A DNA stretch of 23,633 bases from JAJFTV01 sp964426355. GTDB taxonomy: Bacteria; Chloroflexota; Anaerolineae; Anaerolineales; Anaerolineaceae. Location: NCBI GenBank assembly GCA_964426355.1, contig CAYRRA010000049.1, positions 1-23,633 of the forward strand. The letters are read 5' to 3'. The notes under the pieces are model-generated. The model saw only the letters and a list, made by a program, of their open reading frames with translations. It made no database searches and was not told where the DNA came from. Made by a program: the position numbers and the translations under genes. Below are positions 16,851 through 23,633 of this stretch, in pieces (within the stretch, counting starts at the first letter, position 1; each line of letters begins with the position of its first letter).

Positions 16851-17196
16851 TCTTACCTCCAAAATTTTCAATTGTCGTTCTCGGAAAAATTTTCATTTTT
16901 TTCTTACGAATTATTAAACATGATTGAAAATGCCGAAGATTTTCGGTAAAATGATTCTAATGCGGGTAAAAATTTATTTTCACCTAAAGAAATAGTTCCT
17001 CAATAATTATAATCCTGACCCTTTTACCTGTACTCAAGAAATTTTATGTAAGTGTTTTCGTGGACAACTCATTGTTCAACCCGAACCCCTAACATCTACA
17101 AAACAATTGAATTTTCATCCATTCTTCCGTATTCGTAATCATCGAGCGTGCAAGAGACAAACAAAATACATCAATACAGGTTATTCAGGAGGTCAA
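16851..17196. other. Divergent intergenic control region
   Basis: This 346-bp A/T-rich gap separates the minus-strand amidohydrolase from the plus-strand aminotransferase. It carries a plus-strand promoter (16924-16952) and repeated A/T tracts around GAAAAT/ATTTTC. The part after the promoter, about 240 bases, would be a long untranslated leader for the aminotransferase. I saw no tRNA, known riboswitch or supported small gene. An open frame with Met at 17107 is only the upstream run-in of the aminotransferase frame. I could not find a good promoter for the amidohydrolase. Confidence 0.5.
16924..16952 (+). promoter_or_regulatory. Sigma-70-type promoter with palindrome in the spacer
   Basis: TTGAAA (16924-16929) and TAAAAT (16947-16952) are separated by exactly 17 bp; each box matches its consensus at five of six bases. 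The spacer holds an inverted repeat, CCGAA-GATT-TTCGG (16933-16946), overlapped by GAAAAT...ATTTTC (16926-16944). A repressor bound there would block the promoter. It reads toward the aminotransferase cluster. Confidence 0.68.
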
Positions 17197-18501
17197 ATGG
17201 ATTCATTTAATCAAAGCAAGGAAGCCCAGCAAAGGGCAGCCCGAGTTCTACCATTGGGCGTCAATTCAAATTTTAGGTATTGGGGAGAAGGCATCACTCC
17301 TTACATCAGAAAAGGCAAGGGTGCGTACATCTGGGATATCGATGGAAACCGGTATATCGACTACCGGCTTGCATTTGGACCCATCATCCTCGGTCACGCA
17401 GATGTGCAGGTGGATCAGAAAGTACACGAGGAAATTGACCAGGGCGTCTTGTTTGCCATGACCAGCGAATTAGAGATCGATGTCGCCGAAATGATGGTAT
17501 CCATGTGTCCCGCTTTGGAAATGGTGCGTTTTGCATGTTCTGGCACAGAAGCAACCATGCACGCAATCCGGGTGGCACGTGCATACACCGGTCGGGACGT
17601 CATCTTGAAGTTCGAAGGAGCATATCACGGTTTTCACGATTACACATTGTGGTCAACTTATGCACCAGCCGATGCATACGGCAGTATCCACTCCCCCATT
17701 CCCATCGCGTCGAGTTCGGGCATTCCTGCCGGGATCCGCGAAATGGTCATCACCCTTCCCTTCAACAATTTTGAGGTACTGGAAAAAACCTTGCGCAGCA
17801 GTGGACATCGCATTGCAGCCATCATCGCCGAACCGTGCCTGTGCAACTGCGGCGCGATTGATCCTCAGCCCGGTTTTCTGGAGTATTTGCAGGCGCAATG
17901 CAAAGAATACGGCATTGTCTTCATTCTGGATGAAGTTAAGACCGGTTTTCGGATTGCTAACGGCGGAGCGCAGAGCGTGTACAATCTGCAACCTGACCTG
18001 GCAACATACGCAAAATCGATGGGGAATGGTTACCCCATTGCCGCCTTTGGTGGGAAAAAAGAAATCATGAGCATCATCGGTCACGGAGTTGCGCAGGGTG
18101 GTACGTTCAACAACAACCGTCCTGGCGTCGCTGCTGCCTACGCCACACTGAAAACCTTGCAACAGCAGCCCATCCTGGAAACCATCGCAAAGCGCGGTAA
18201 ATGCCTGATACAGGGTTTGCAGACGATCTTTGAAGAAGCCGGCATACCTGTGTGTATGAATGGATACCCATCGATGTTCTCATTTGCCATTGGCATCGAA
18301 AAACCCACTGACCAGCGTTCATGGAGCCAAAGCGAAAAGGACTATTACTTGAACCTCATCGATTTTGCGATTTCCAGGGGCGTGATGCCCGATCACGACC
18401 CACGGGAACCCTGGTTCCTCTGTTATGCTCATTCAGATCAGGACATTGATGAAAGCCTCAATGTGATGCAGGATGCTGTCAGATCAGTCAAACGTGCGTA
18501 A
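17197..18501 (+). CDS. Class III aminotransferase, glutamate-semialdehyde-aminomutase-like
   Basis: The ATG at 17197 follows AGGAGGT (17187-17193) and gives 434 residues; upstream in-frame codons are untranslated leader. The fold-type-I PLP pattern is clear: an SGTEATMHAIRVARAYTGR phosphate-binding helix, KFEGAYHGFHDY stacking on PLP, FILDEVKTGFR with the pyridine-binding Asp, and the Schiff-base Lys273 in YAKSMGNGYPIAAFGG. These motifs resemble the glutamate-1-semialdehyde aminomutase branch. However, hemL enzymes read differently around the Lys, and no haem genes are adjacent, so I do not call it hemL. It may be an aminotransferase or aminomutase on a small amino acid or amino-aldehyde. It is followed 30 bp later by a dehydrogenase gene with an equally strong ribosome site, so the two are almost certainly cotranscribed. 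Confidence 0.92.
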   Translation: MDSFNQSKEAQQRAARVLPLGVNSNFRYWGEGITPYIRKGKGAYIWDIDGNRYIDYRLAFGPIILGHADVQVDQKVHEEIDQGVLFAMTSELEIDVAEMMVSMCPALEMVRFACSGTEATMHAIRVARAYTGRDVILKFEGAYHGFHDYTLWSTYAPADAYGSIHSPIPIASSSGIPAGIREMVITLPFNNFEVLEKTLRSSGHRIAAIIAEPCLCNCGAIDPQPGFLEYLQAQCKEYGIVFILDEVKTGFRIANGGAQSVYNLQPDLATYAKSMGNGYPIAAFGGKKEIMSIIGHGVAQGGTFNNNRPGVAAAYATLKTLQQQPILETIAKRGKCLIQGLQTIFEEAGIPVCMNGYPSMFSFAIGIEKPTDQRSWSQSEKDYYLNLIDFAISRGVMPDHDPREPWFLCYAHSDQDIDESLNVMQDAVRSVKRA

Positions 18502-18531
18502 ATAATCAATCTAGTTTTAGGAGGTAATTGA

Positions 18532-19737
18532 ATGAAAGTCTTACTCGTCGGAACTGGTGGCGTTGGTGAAGCCATTGCAGCGATTGCAAAAGAGCGTGAT
18601 TGGGTTCAACAGGTCGTCCTCAGCGATTACAACCTGGACCGTGTCAAAGAAGTTCAAAGCAAATTGGGAGATCCACAGCGTTTTCCTGCAGAATGGATCG
18701 ACGCAAGCAAACAGGATTTGATTGAAAACCTGGCTCGTAAATATCAAGTTGACCTGATTATGAATGCCTGCGACCCCATTTTCAATGAGCCCATCTTTGA
18801 AGCTGCCTTTAACACCGGCTGCACTTACATGGACATGGCAATGACGTTATCCAAACCCCACCCGGAAGAACCATACGAAAAATGTGGCATTAAACTGGGC
18901 GATTACCAGTTTGAACGCGCGAAAAAATGGGAGGAGAAAGGCTTGCTGGCATTGGTCGGGTTGGGCGTTGAGCCCGGCATGGCAGATATTTTTGCTCGCT
19001 ATGCGCAAGATCATCTTTTCGACAAAATCGAGGAAATCGGCATCCGTGACGGAGCCAACCTGGAGGTTCGAGGATATGATTTCGCACCCAACTTCTCCAT
19101 CTGGACAACCATTGAGGAATGCTTAAACCCACCGGTAATCTGGGAAAAAGAAAAAGGCTGGTTCACCACCACCCCCTTCTCCGAACCGGAGGTCTTTGTC
19201 TTCCCGGAGGGTATCGGTGCAGTGGAGTGCGTCAACGTCGAGCATGAAGAAGTGCTGCTCGTCCCTCGTTGGGTAAACTGTGAACGCGTTACCTTCAAAT
19301 ATGGACTGGGCGACCAGTTCATTGATATCCTCAAAACCTTAAAACTGCTCGGTCTAGACAACAAAGAACCCATCAATGTGAAAGGCGTCCAAGTCGCCCC
19401 ACGCGATGTCGTTGCTGCCTGCCTACCCGATCCCGCCCACCTGGGCGACCATATGTTCGGCAAAACCTGTGCTGGCACCTGGGTGAAAGGGAGCAAAGAT
19501 AACCAGTTCCGCCAGGTCTACATCTACCAGGTTTCCGACAATGAAGAATGCATGGCAAAATGGGGCTGCCAGTGCGTGGTTGCGCAAACCGCTTTCAATG
19601 CCGTCATCGGATGGGACTTACTGGAACATGGTGTCTGGAAAGGCACCGGTGTATTAGGACCAGAGGCTTTTGATCCGCTGCCCTTTATGCAGAAAATGGA
19701 GGACTACGGCTTTCCGTATAACATCCAGGAAATGTGA
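18532..19737 (+). CDS. Saccharopine dehydrogenase-like NAD(P)-dependent oxidoreductase
   Basis: The 401-residue product starts at the ATG at 18532 after AGGAGGT (18519-18525). The N-terminal Rossmann motif is MKVLLVGTGGVGEAIAAIA (GxGGxG at 7-12). The acidic SDYNLDRV ends the second strand and suggests an NAD-type site. DLIMNACDP and a TYMDMAMTLSKP segment follow, as in the Lys9/saccharopine reductase family, and then VGLGVEPGMADIFARYA. The catalytic C-terminal part includes GKTCAGTWVKGSKD and RQVYIYQVSDNEE. Family members make or cleave secondary amines, as in saccharopine, carboxynorspermidine or opine chemistry, so substrates with both amino and carbonyl or carboxyl groups are expected. The exact reaction is unknown. 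Coupling with two aminotransferases and a symporter suggests amino-compound catabolism. Confidence 0.9.
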   Translation: MKVLLVGTGGVGEAIAAIAKERDWVQQVVLSDYNLDRVKEVQSKLGDPQRFPAEWIDASKQDLIENLARKYQVDLIMNACDPIFNEPIFEAAFNTGCTYMDMAMTLSKPHPEEPYEKCGIKLGDYQFERAKKWEEKGLLALVGLGVEPGMADIFARYAQDHLFDKIEEIGIRDGANLEVRGYDFAPNFSIWTTIEECLNPPVIWEKEKGWFTTTPFSEPEVFVFPEGIGAVECVNVEHEEVLLVPRWVNCERVTFKYGLGDQFIDILKTLKLLGLDNKEPINVKGVQVAPRDVVAACLPDPAHLGDHMFGKTCAGTWVKGSKDNQFRQVYIYQVSDNEECMAKWGCQCVVAQTAFNAVIGWDLLEHGVWKGTGVLGPEAFDPLPFMQKMEDYGFPYNIQEM

Positions 19738-19821
19738 CACCCAAACAGGTTAAACACTCACTGAAAAAATCATCAATACCTGCCAGGGATAGCATAACGA
19801 TCGAGAAAAAAGGAGAAAATC

Positions 19822-21396
19822 ATGGAAATGCAACCCTATGAATTTGCCGGCATGATCGTCGTTGGTATCGTTATCATCCTGATCGTCCGTCTGGCAATCG
19901 GATACTGGGCTTCCCGAAAAGTGGAAACCACTGTTGATTATGTTGTTGCAGGCAGACGCCTGCCGCTTTGGATGGCTGGACCCTCCATCATGGCTACCTG
20001 GTTTGCCGCAGAAACATTGATGGGCTCCAGCGCCAATTCTTACCGCTTCGGGTTTCAGGGCGTGGTCTTTGACCCCTTCGGCGCAGCCCTGTGCCTGATC
20101 CTATCTGCATTCTTTGTCGTAAGGCTTGCTCGCCGGGCTCAATACCTTACGCTGATGGATTTTTACGAAAGACGTTTTGGCAAAGCGATGTCGGTTCTCG
20201 GCGCAATCATGCAGATCATCACCTATTTTGGCTGGACCGCAGCTCAAATTGTGGCTGGCGGTAGTATCTTGCATGTACTCCTTGGCTGGCCCCTGCAAAT
20301 GGGCATGATCCTGGTCGCCGTGATCGTAACCCTCTATACCATCATGGGTGGGCTTTGGGCAGATACCGCTCTGGACTTCTTACAAATGTTCCTGATTGGT
20401 ATTGGTCTTGTCATTTTGTTCAGCGTAGTGGTCAACAAGGTTGGAGGGTGGAGCGAGTTTATTGGTCTGGCAGGTTCCCAATATGGAAGCGAACCTTTTG
20501 CATTATGGCCCGTAAAAGAAGAAGGCTATCTGGGTTATACAGGTGGTTTGGGCATCTTTTATTATCTGGCTGCCTGGATGGCAATTGGTTTAGGTAGCAT
20601 CCCCGCCCAGGATTATCTACAGCGCACCTGCGCAGCGAAGGGCGAAGGCACCGCCGTAAAAGCAACTTATCTCGCGGCAGGTCTTTACCTGCTGCTCGGT
20701 GTCATCCCGGCACTGCTGGGGGTTGCTGCGTATGGCGTACTGGGTCCTAACCTCGAGCTAGCGCAAACTGAATTTGTGCTCGTTTCAATGGCAATGAAAT
20801 TCCTTCCTCCTATCCTGGTTGCCGTCTTCATTGCTGCCCTGGCTTCTGCACTCATGAGCACCTCAGACAGTTCCATGTTGGCGGGCGCGACCATGTTCAC
20901 AGAAAATATCGTCAAAGTTTTTAAACCGAACATTTCTGACCGGACACAATTATTGCTCACCCGCCTAAGCCTGTTGATGATCGGTATCATCAGTTTATTG
21001 ATTGCCCTCTTCGCTGCCACCATATATCGCCTGGCGGTAATCAGTTGTACAGCCATCCTGGTCGGCATGGTTGCCCCCTACCTGATCGGCATGTATTGGA
21101 AAAAAGCCAATAACAGCGGAGCGCTCGCTTCCTTGATTACGGGCACGGTAAGCTGGATCGCATTGACCTTTTATTACTACCCCACTACGTTCGAAATCTG
21201 TGAGGGTTTGGTCGAGGATGCCACCTGGGATGCAGTCTATATTGCCTCTACACCAGCGTTCATCCTCTCGGTGGTCGTCCTGGTTGTGGTATCGTTGCTG
21301 ACACAAAAGAAAGATCCACCGAAACCTTTTACCGATTACTTTGGTAAACCAGTGGATATGAAAAAACCATTTGGAATCACGGATCTTAAAGATTGA
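19822..21396 (+). CDS. Sodium:solute symporter (SSS/SLC5 family)
   Basis: The 524-residue protein is almost wholly hydrophobic with about 12-13 predicted membrane helices. The first is YEFAGMIVVGIVIILIVRLA, and a short loop with TTVDYVVAGRRLP leads to helix 2 (GPSIMATWFAAETLMGSSAN), the region with Na+ and substrate contacts in this LeuT-fold family. ALASALMSTSDSSMLAGATM in the later half resembles the conserved SSS stretch whose Ser residues bind Na2. The C-terminal tail is polar. AGGAG lies just before the ATG at 19822. Members take up sugars, proline, pantothenate, short acids or amino compounds with Na+. The neighbouring aminotransferases suggest an amino-compound substrate, but this is context only. 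The gene is 84 bp after the dehydrogenase gene and probably closes that transcript. Confidence 0.93.
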   Translation: MEMQPYEFAGMIVVGIVIILIVRLAIGYWASRKVETTVDYVVAGRRLPLWMAGPSIMATWFAAETLMGSSANSYRFGFQGVVFDPFGAALCLILSAFFVVRLARRAQYLTLMDFYERRFGKAMSVLGAIMQIITYFGWTAAQIVAGGSILHVLLGWPLQMGMILVAVIVTLYTIMGGLWADTALDFLQMFLIGIGLVILFSVVVNKVGGWSEFIGLAGSQYGSEPFALWPVKEEGYLGYTGGLGIFYYLAAWMAIGLGSIPAQDYLQRTCAAKGEGTAVKATYLAAGLYLLLGVIPALLGVAAYGVLGPNLELAQTEFVLVSMAMKFLPPILVAVFIAALASALMSTSDSSMLAGATMFTENIVKVFKPNISDRTQLLLTRLSLLMIGIISLLIALFAATIYRLAVISCTAILVGMVAPYLIGMYWKKANNSGALASLITGTVSWIALTFYYYPTTFEICEGLVEDATWDAVYIASTPAFILSVVVLVVVSLLTQKKDPPKPFTDYFGKPVDMKKPFGITDLKD

Positions 21397-21412
21397 TCTT
21401 GAACAAGCCAAA

Positions 21413-21451
21413 GCTGACAGGTCAAAGGAGAAATTCTTTTGACCTGTCAGC
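21413..21451 (+). terminator. Perfect 14-bp hairpin after the symporter gene, possible terminator
   Basis: GCTGACAGGTCAAA (21413-21426) pairs perfectly with TTTGACCTGTCAGC (21438-21451) around an 11-nt loop, starting 17 bases after the symporter stop. The following bases are A-rich and not T-rich, so rho-independent termination is doubtful. It may protect the 3' end of the upstream message or mark a processing point. Confidence 0.5.
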
Positions 21452-21471
21452 CTGAAAAACGGTTCACTTTC

Positions 21472-21491
21472 ACTCGGCGATAATACCGAGT
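21472..21491 (+). other. Second, short hairpin in the symporter-aminotransferase gap
   Basis: ACTCGG (21472-21477) and CCGAGT (21486-21491) form a 6-bp stem with an 8-nt loop (CGATAATA), 20 bases after the 14-bp hairpin. Together they make a tandem stem-loop stretch within the 266-bp gap. No T-run follows. Confidence 0.35.
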
Positions 21492-21559
21492 CGGTGAGGC
21501 TTCTCATCAAAGGAAATCATGTTTTCTTGTTCAACTCTGATTACCCTGGTTGAGAAATT

Positions 21560-21588
21560 TTTTCATGTTTCTCGCTTATCATTATAAT
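21560..21588 (+). promoter_or_regulatory. Probable promoter of the GabT-like aminotransferase
   Basis: TATAAT (21583-21588) is a perfect -10 box. TTTTCA (21560-21565) matches four of six -35 bases at 17-bp spacing. The leader would be about 70 bases. The weak -35 box would suit an activated promoter. It implies the aminotransferase and AOR genes can be transcribed apart from the symporter unit. Confidence 0.5.
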
Positions 21589-21662
21589 TAACCTATCTGG
21601 ACAGAATCACAAATATCAAATCACGAATCTCATAATCTGTTGTAAATAACACGGAGCAACCT

Positions 21663-22934
21663 ATGGAATTTGAACCCCAGCAACATCTATCTCCAGTCTG
21701 GTCTCGTTACAGCGATCTGCTCATCGACCACGCATCAGGTCCCTATCTGTTTACGCAGGATGGTCGGCAAATTTTGGATTTCAGCAGCGGTATCGGGGTG
21801 ACAAATACCGGACATTGCCACCCTGCCGTCGTGAAAGCTGCACAGAACCAGATGGAAAAGTTGATGCACGGGCAAATCAACCTGGTCTACCATCAACCGG
21901 TTCTGGACCTGGTAAAGGAGTTACTCACTATCCTACCACCCCATCTCAATCGTTTCTTCTTCAGCAACAGCGGTGCAGAAGCGGTTGAAGCCTCCATCAA
22001 ACTGGCACGTCATGCCACCGGTAAAACCAATATCATCGTGTTTCAAGGTAGTTTTCATGGGCGTACCGTTGGAGCAATGTCACTGACCAACTCCAACACC
22101 ATCTACCGGGTAGGATACCAACCCTTGATGAGCGGTGTCTTCGTCGCACCCTATCCTTATAGCTACCGTTACGGCTGGTCAGAGGAGGAAACAACGCGCT
22201 TCTGCCTGCGAGAACTGCACATGATTCTCAAAACACAGACAGCCCCGCAAGAAACAGCCGCAATATTGATCGAACCGGTGTTGGGAGAGGGCGGTTATGT
22301 TGTTCCTCCCGCAGAATTTATGAAAGGTCTTGAGCAAATCTGTCGCGAAAACAACATCTTTCTAATCCTCGATGAGGTTCAATCCGGGTTTGGACGGACT
22401 GGCAAATGGTTCGCCTTTGAACATTTCAAAGTCGAGCCGGATATCGTCGTCATGGCAAAGGGGCTGGCTTCAGGATTGCCGCTAAGCGGTATTGCTGCCA
22501 GGCAGGAATTAATGGAACGCTGGGTTTCAGGCTCGCATGGAGGAACGTACGGCGGAAATGCTGTCAGTTGTGCCGCTGCTGCTGCCACCATTCGAGTACT
22601 GCGGGAAGAAAAATGGGTGGATAACAGCGCAAAAATGGGCGTGGAATTGTTGCAGCGGTTAAAGCAAATTCAAGCCGAATTTCCCTCCATCGGCGATGTA
22701 CGTGGATTGGGGTTGATGGTTGCAACAGAATTCAGCAATGCAGACGGTGATCCAGATACTGCCCTGGCTAAAAAGGTCTGGAAGTTATGCCTGGATAACA
22801 ACCTGTATTTGCTCACCTGTGGTGCCTATGGAAATGTCATCCGCTGGATTCCCCCGCTGGTTATTGACCAAACACATCTGGACGAAGCAGCCAGCATCTT
22901 TACTGCCGCACTGGACAGGGCTATCTTGTCATAG
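21663..22934 (+). CDS. Class III aminotransferase, 4-aminobutyrate aminotransferase-like
   Basis: The 423-residue product starts at the ATG at 21663 with GGAG seven bases upstream. The ordered motifs are LDFSSGIGVTNTGHCHPAVV, FFSNSGAEAVEASIKLARHA (PLP phosphate), QGSFHGRTVGAMSLT (ring stacking), EPVLGEGGYVVPP, LDEVQSGFGRTGKWFAFEHF (pyridine Asp) and Lys266 in VMAKGLASGLPLSG. It ends with RGLGLMVATEF and the IRWIPPLVID segment. This is the GabT/omega-transaminase pattern: amino group transfer from a terminal amine (such as 4-aminobutyrate, 5-aminovalerate or a diamine) to 2-oxoglutarate or pyruvate, producing an aldehyde. The aldehyde product makes the downstream AOR gene a natural partner. 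The exact donor cannot be told from sequence alone. Confidence 0.92.
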   Translation: MEFEPQQHLSPVWSRYSDLLIDHASGPYLFTQDGRQILDFSSGIGVTNTGHCHPAVVKAAQNQMEKLMHGQINLVYHQPVLDLVKELLTILPPHLNRFFFSNSGAEAVEASIKLARHATGKTNIIVFQGSFHGRTVGAMSLTNSNTIYRVGYQPLMSGVFVAPYPYSYRYGWSEEETTRFCLRELHMILKTQTAPQETAAILIEPVLGEGGYVVPPAEFMKGLEQICRENNIFLILDEVQSGFGRTGKWFAFEHFKVEPDIVVMAKGLASGLPLSGIAARQELMERWVSGSHGGTYGGNAVSCAAAAATIRVLREEKWVDNSAKMGVELLQRLKQIQAEFPSIGDVRGLGLMVATEFSNADGDPDTALAKKVWKLCLDNNLYLLTCGAYGNVIRWIPPLVIDQTHLDEAASIFTAALDRAILS

Positions 22935-22991
22935 GGTCATTTTAATATGAATTCGGGTTTTAGAGTTTTACCCATCCTCCCGCCCCAATGG

Positions 22992-23001
22992 GAAACGTTT
23001 C
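22992..23001. promoter_or_regulatory. Palindrome GAAACGTTTC, possible operator before the AOR gene
   Basis: A perfect 10-bp palindrome with a central CG, the shape of a LacI/GalR-family half-site pair, lies 128 bp upstream of the AOR start. No regulator gene is in the window. A 10-bp palindrome can arise by chance. Confidence 0.35.
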
Positions 23002-23041
23002 TTGTAATAATCAGCGGCAAATCTCCCCTATTTTTACAGAA

Positions 23042-23060
23042 ACCTCCCATTATGGGTGGT
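23042..23060. promoter_or_regulatory. 19-bp near-perfect palindrome before the AOR gene
   Basis: ACCTCCCATTATGGGTGGT is symmetric about a central T with only one mismatched pair. It lies about 70 bp upstream of the AOR start. Symmetry over 19 bp suits a dimeric DNA-binding regulator; as RNA it could form a short stem with an ATTAT loop. Confidence 0.45.
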
Positions 23061-23129
23061 GGGTGCGATTAGTTCTCCCGAATTGAGGTTATTTACAACA
23101 ATTATAGGCATTTTATCAGGAGTGAAAAT

Positions 23130-23633
23130 ATGTACGGATATCAAGGAAAAATTTTACATGTCGACCTGACAGCACAAACCATCAACATTGAGGAACCAGA
23201 AGAGAGTTTTTACCGTAAATACATGGGCGGCAGCGCAATGGGTATGTATTACCTCCTCAAAAACACACCCCCTGGAGCAAACCCGCTGGGACCGGAGAAC
23301 ACGCTCTGTTTGATGCTAAGCGGAATTACCGGCGCAGCCATCTCAGGTCAGTCGCGTATTACGGCTACAGCCAAATCGCCGGAAACCGATTTAGTTGGTG
23401 ATTCCCAGGCTGGCGGTTTCTTTCCTGCAGAACTAAAACGAGCTGGCTTTGACGGAATCGTCATTCATGGTTGCGCAAGCAAACCACTCTATCTCTGGGT
23501 GCATCATGGACAGGCAGAACTACGCCCTGCGGATGCTTTGGTAGGGCAGTTTACAGCAGATGCGGAGGAATTAATCCGCGCCGAATTGAAAGACCAGCGC
23601 ATACAGGTTCTGCAACATGGTCCAGCAGCCGAA
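23130..23633 (+). CDS. Aldehyde ferredoxin oxidoreductase, N-terminal part (cut by window end)
   Basis: The ATG at 23130 follows AGGAG (23118-23122) by seven bases. The frame stays open to the last base, giving 168 residues of a protein normally about 600 long. The start MYGYQGKILHVDLT, then YRKYMGGSAMGMYYLL, NPLGPENTLCLMLSGITGA and GQSRITATAKSPET, is the classic AOR domain 1, which binds the tungsto-bispterin cofactor. QAGGFFPAELKRAGFDGIVI follows. The [4Fe-4S] cysteines and most pterin contacts lie beyond the window, so activity cannot be checked here. AORs oxidise aldehydes to acids with ferredoxin in anaerobes. Placed after a GabT-like aminotransferase, it probably oxidises the aldehyde that enzyme makes. 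The first 23 residues and the spacing match the family well. Confidence 0.93.
   Translation, partial: MYGYQGKILHVDLTAQTINIEEPEESFYRKYMGGSAMGMYYLLKNTPPGANPLGPENTLCLMLSGITGAAISGQSRITATAKSPETDLVGDSQAGGFFPAELKRAGFDGIVIHGCASKPLYLWVHHGQAELRPADALVGQFTADAEELIRAELKDQRIQVLQHGPAAE

Noticed and set aside
17008..17013. Second TATAAT upstream of the aminotransferase
   Set aside because: No acceptable -35 box at 16-18 bp; the promoter at 16924-16952 is far better.
17653..18162. 169-residue minus-strand open frame
   Set aside because: Antisense to the first aminotransferase, with no recognisable motif; a shadow of its codon use.
17197..18501. hemL (glutamate-1-semialdehyde aminomutase)
   Set aside because: The motif around the catalytic Lys and the neighbouring genes do not fit; only the broader family is called.
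20995..21510. 171-residue minus-strand open frame
   Set aside because: Mostly antisense to the symporter's 3' end; no family signal and no ribosome site.
22935..23129. Known molybdenum/tungsten cofactor riboswitch before the AOR gene
   Set aside because: I could not match the conserved Moco RNA core by eye; only general stem potential is reported.

Overview
The window looks like chromosomal DNA from a free-living, probably anaerobic bacterium of moderate G+C content. Several things point to the Chloroflexota, class Anaerolineae: cysteine-bearing secreted Ig-like repeat proteins, an AIF-type flavoprotein reductase, a split MacAB-like exporter bracketed by its own two-component system, and a tungsten-type aldehyde ferredoxin oxidoreductase (AOR) beside a Na+/solute symporter. 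This placement is inferred from gene content; there is no rRNA in the window to prove it. I saw no tRNA, rRNA, CRISPR array or transposase.

Layout. (1) 1-4766, plus strand: a cell-surface cluster. It holds the 3' end of a secreted repeat protein, a lipoprotein with a Leu/Ile/Val-binding-protein fold that starts one base after the previous stop, and a secreted cysteine-rich protein with a lytic-transglycosylase-like C-terminus. No permease or ATPase accompanies the binding protein. (2) 4987-6168, plus: an FAD/NAD(P)H reductase, ending at a clear bidirectional terminator. (3) 6311-8206, minus: a DegV fatty-acid-binding protein and a PPK2 polyphosphate kinase. (4) 8294-14787, minus: response regulator, membrane-fusion protein, ABC ATPase, FtsX/MacB permease, a small anchored protein of unknown function, then a histidine kinase. 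The ATPase overlaps each of its neighbours by 4 bp. The regulator has a near-consensus promoter placed so that its mRNA should be leaderless or nearly so, and a 10-bp-phased direct repeat sits in front of the adaptor gene. (5) 14853-16850, minus: a HemG-like flavodoxin and an ATZ/TRZ-type amidohydrolase (deaminase). (6) 17197-23633, plus: a catabolic cluster reading away from the amidohydrolase. It encodes a class III aminotransferase of the glutamate-semialdehyde-aminomutase type, a saccharopine-dehydrogenase-like oxidoreductase, a Na+/solute symporter, a GabT-like class III aminotransferase and the N-terminal 168 residues of an AOR.

How the genes may work together. Region 6 plus the amidohydrolase reads as an uptake and catabolism unit for an amino compound: import by the symporter, deamination or transamination, NAD(P)-linked oxidation, and oxidation of an aldehyde by AOR with ferredoxin as acceptor. 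No gene names the substrate, and this is the part of the window most likely to hold an undescribed pathway. Region 4 looks like a self-contained envelope-stress or drug-efflux module in which the sensor and regulator control their own exporter.

Most start sites were moved from the longest open frame to the internal start that has a proper Shine-Dalgarno sequence; these choices are explained in each entry.
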